NCBI GenBank assembly: GCA_943788895.1 | Contig: CALSRZ010000001.1 | Span: forward strand, 1 to 64,000 | DNA length: 64,000 nt | Origin: an uncultured Pseudomonadales bacterium | GTDB lineage: Bacteria > Pseudomonadota > Gammaproteobacteria > Pseudomonadales > Porticoccaceae | Direction: 5' to 3' | Part shown: positions 63,093 to 64,000 of the stretch, one piece after another | Layout: each line of letters starts with the position of its first letter | Numbering within the stretch: position 1 is the first letter of the stretch | Translations under genes and position numbers: made by a program | Notes under the pieces: model-generated | Database searches by the model: none | What the model was told of the DNA's origin: nothing | The model's input: only the letters and a program-made list of their open reading frames with translations

Positions 63093-64000
63093 TAGGTATA
63101 GAACACCGTAGCCAGTCCAAGAAAGGAAACAAAACCGACAATATCGGTTACTGTTGTGAGGATAACCGTACCAGCCAGTGCCGGGTCGATCTTTAATGCG
63201 TCGCAGTATAACTGGCAGCAAGGTGCCGGAAATAGCCGCGGCCATCAGGTTGATACACATAGCCAGGCCGATAATCAGGGCGATGGTCCAGTCGCCAAAC
63301 CAGAGTGATACCAGAGCACCCATTACCAGTGCCCAGAGGATGCCGTTGAGGGCGCCGACAACAAACTCTTTACTCAGCAACCATTTGATATTGTCGCGCT
63401 CGATCTGGCCGAGGGCCATACCGCGAACTACAACGGTCAGGGTCTGGCTGCCGGCAACACCGCCCATGCTGGCGACAATCGGCATAAGGATCGCCAGCGC
63501 AACCACCTTATCCAGGGTTGCTTCAAACATACTGATCGCTGTGGAGGCGAGAATTGCGCTGAGCAGATTGAGCCCAAGCCACAGTGCACGACGAGGTGCA
63601 GTTCGGCCAATTGAAGAGAAGGTGTCTTCGGTATCACTCAAGCCGGCCAGTGCCAAAAGGGAGTGATCGGCATCTTCAACAATAACGTCAACCACATCAT
63701 CAATGGTGATTCGACCAACCAGACGGTGCTGGCTGTCGACCACTGGTGCAGATACCAGATCCTGACGCTGGAATAGCTGGGCAACATCGGAGTCTATAAG
63801 ATCGACGGGTATAGCTTCAATCTCGGTATTCATCACTTCTCTAACCGTGGTGCTGGGGCTGGAGGTAAGCATTTTGCTCAGCGACAGATTGCCCAAAAAA
63901 GTATCGGTACGGCTGACCACAAACAGGGTATCGGTGATATCCGGCAGCTCTTCAAAACGTCGCAGGTAACGCAGCACTACATCGATAGTAATATCTGGAC
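63092..64000 (-). CDS. mgtE: magnesium transporter MgtE, C-terminal part (frameshifted, runs off the window)
   Basis: The visible part covers the CBS domains ([21 protein letters not shown]..., [13 protein letters not shown]) and the membrane domain with about five helices ([34 protein letters not shown]). The C-terminus needs removal of one A at 63192-63194 to read [19 protein letters not shown]... and end at 63092; otherwise the frame runs into yjgA. MgtE is a gated Mg2+ channel. The N-terminal domain lies beyond the window. Confidence 0.9.

Noticed and set aside
1-64000. CRISPR arrays, tRNA or rRNA genes, prophage and transposases
   Set aside because: No regularly spaced repeats, tRNA T-loop signatures, rRNA-like stretches or recombinase motifs were seen on either strand.

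Overview
The window is a 64 kb piece of a gammaproteobacterial chromosome. Gene order (glyA-nrdR-ribD-ribE-ribBA-ribH-nusB-thiL-pgpA-ribA, and gatCAB divergent from mreBCD-maf-rng-yhdP) and protein relatives (YehS, PA4642, YaeQ, DUF3429, LpxO) fit the Pseudomonadales/Cellvibrionales side. A marine SAR92/Porticoccus-like organism is my best guess, by inference only. Base composition looks balanced except for an AT-rich islet at about 5.4-6.7 kb. I see no rRNA, tRNA, CRISPR array, prophage or transposase.

Layout. 0-5.2 kb: edge of an aquaporin gene, a Gfo/Idh oxidoreductase with a sugar porter, a secreted metallo-beta-lactamase-fold protein with an 18-bp repeat tract, and DUF6172-YehS. 5.2-6.7 kb: AT-rich islet with a broken HEPN-like gene and a zinc-ribbon protein. 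6.7-12.5 kb: YkgJ, YaeQ, a CPXCG protein, an acyl-CoA hydrolase, the DUF3501/Fe-S/rubrerythrin oxidative-stress module, and two paralogous tiny membrane proteins. 12.7-20.6 kb: a beta-lactamase-like hydrolase, then a light/redox block (Fe-S photolyase, DASH cryptochrome, DUF3429, DCC protein, SDR, two YceI proteins, cytochrome b561). 20.7-31.2 kb: rlmD, glyA and the riboflavin/nusB/thiL/pgpA/ribA/hisF run. 31.2-49.6 kb: mixed metabolic and envelope genes (enoyl-reductase-like protein, GST, large M6 protease, ABC exporter, YheS, bactofilin, AzlCD, class II aldolase, renalase-like oxidase, DUF2256, LpxO, UDG, DoxX). 49.6-64 kb: gatCAB, mreBCD-maf-rng-yhdP-nitrilase, and yjgA and mgtE on the opposite strand.

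The most important general observation is quality-related. I count 13 single-base indels (11 insertions, 2 deletions) that break otherwise well-conserved genes, including core genes such as mreC, ribA, hisF, rlmD and mgtE. Each gene becomes full length when one base (two in ribA) is corrected. This points to an unpolished assembly rather than gene decay, and it should temper any reading of the individual frameshifts as biology. Three genes (yehS, thiL, mreC) also lack a standard start codon where homology and ribosome-binding sites predict one.

No complete, clearly new multi-gene system stands out. The best candidates for something undescribed are the paired two-helix miniproteins at 11.85-12.43 kb, the nested inverted repeats at 45.9 and 17.0 kb, the AT-rich HEPN-like/zinc-ribbon islet, and the repeat-tract secreted hydrolase at 3.0 kb.
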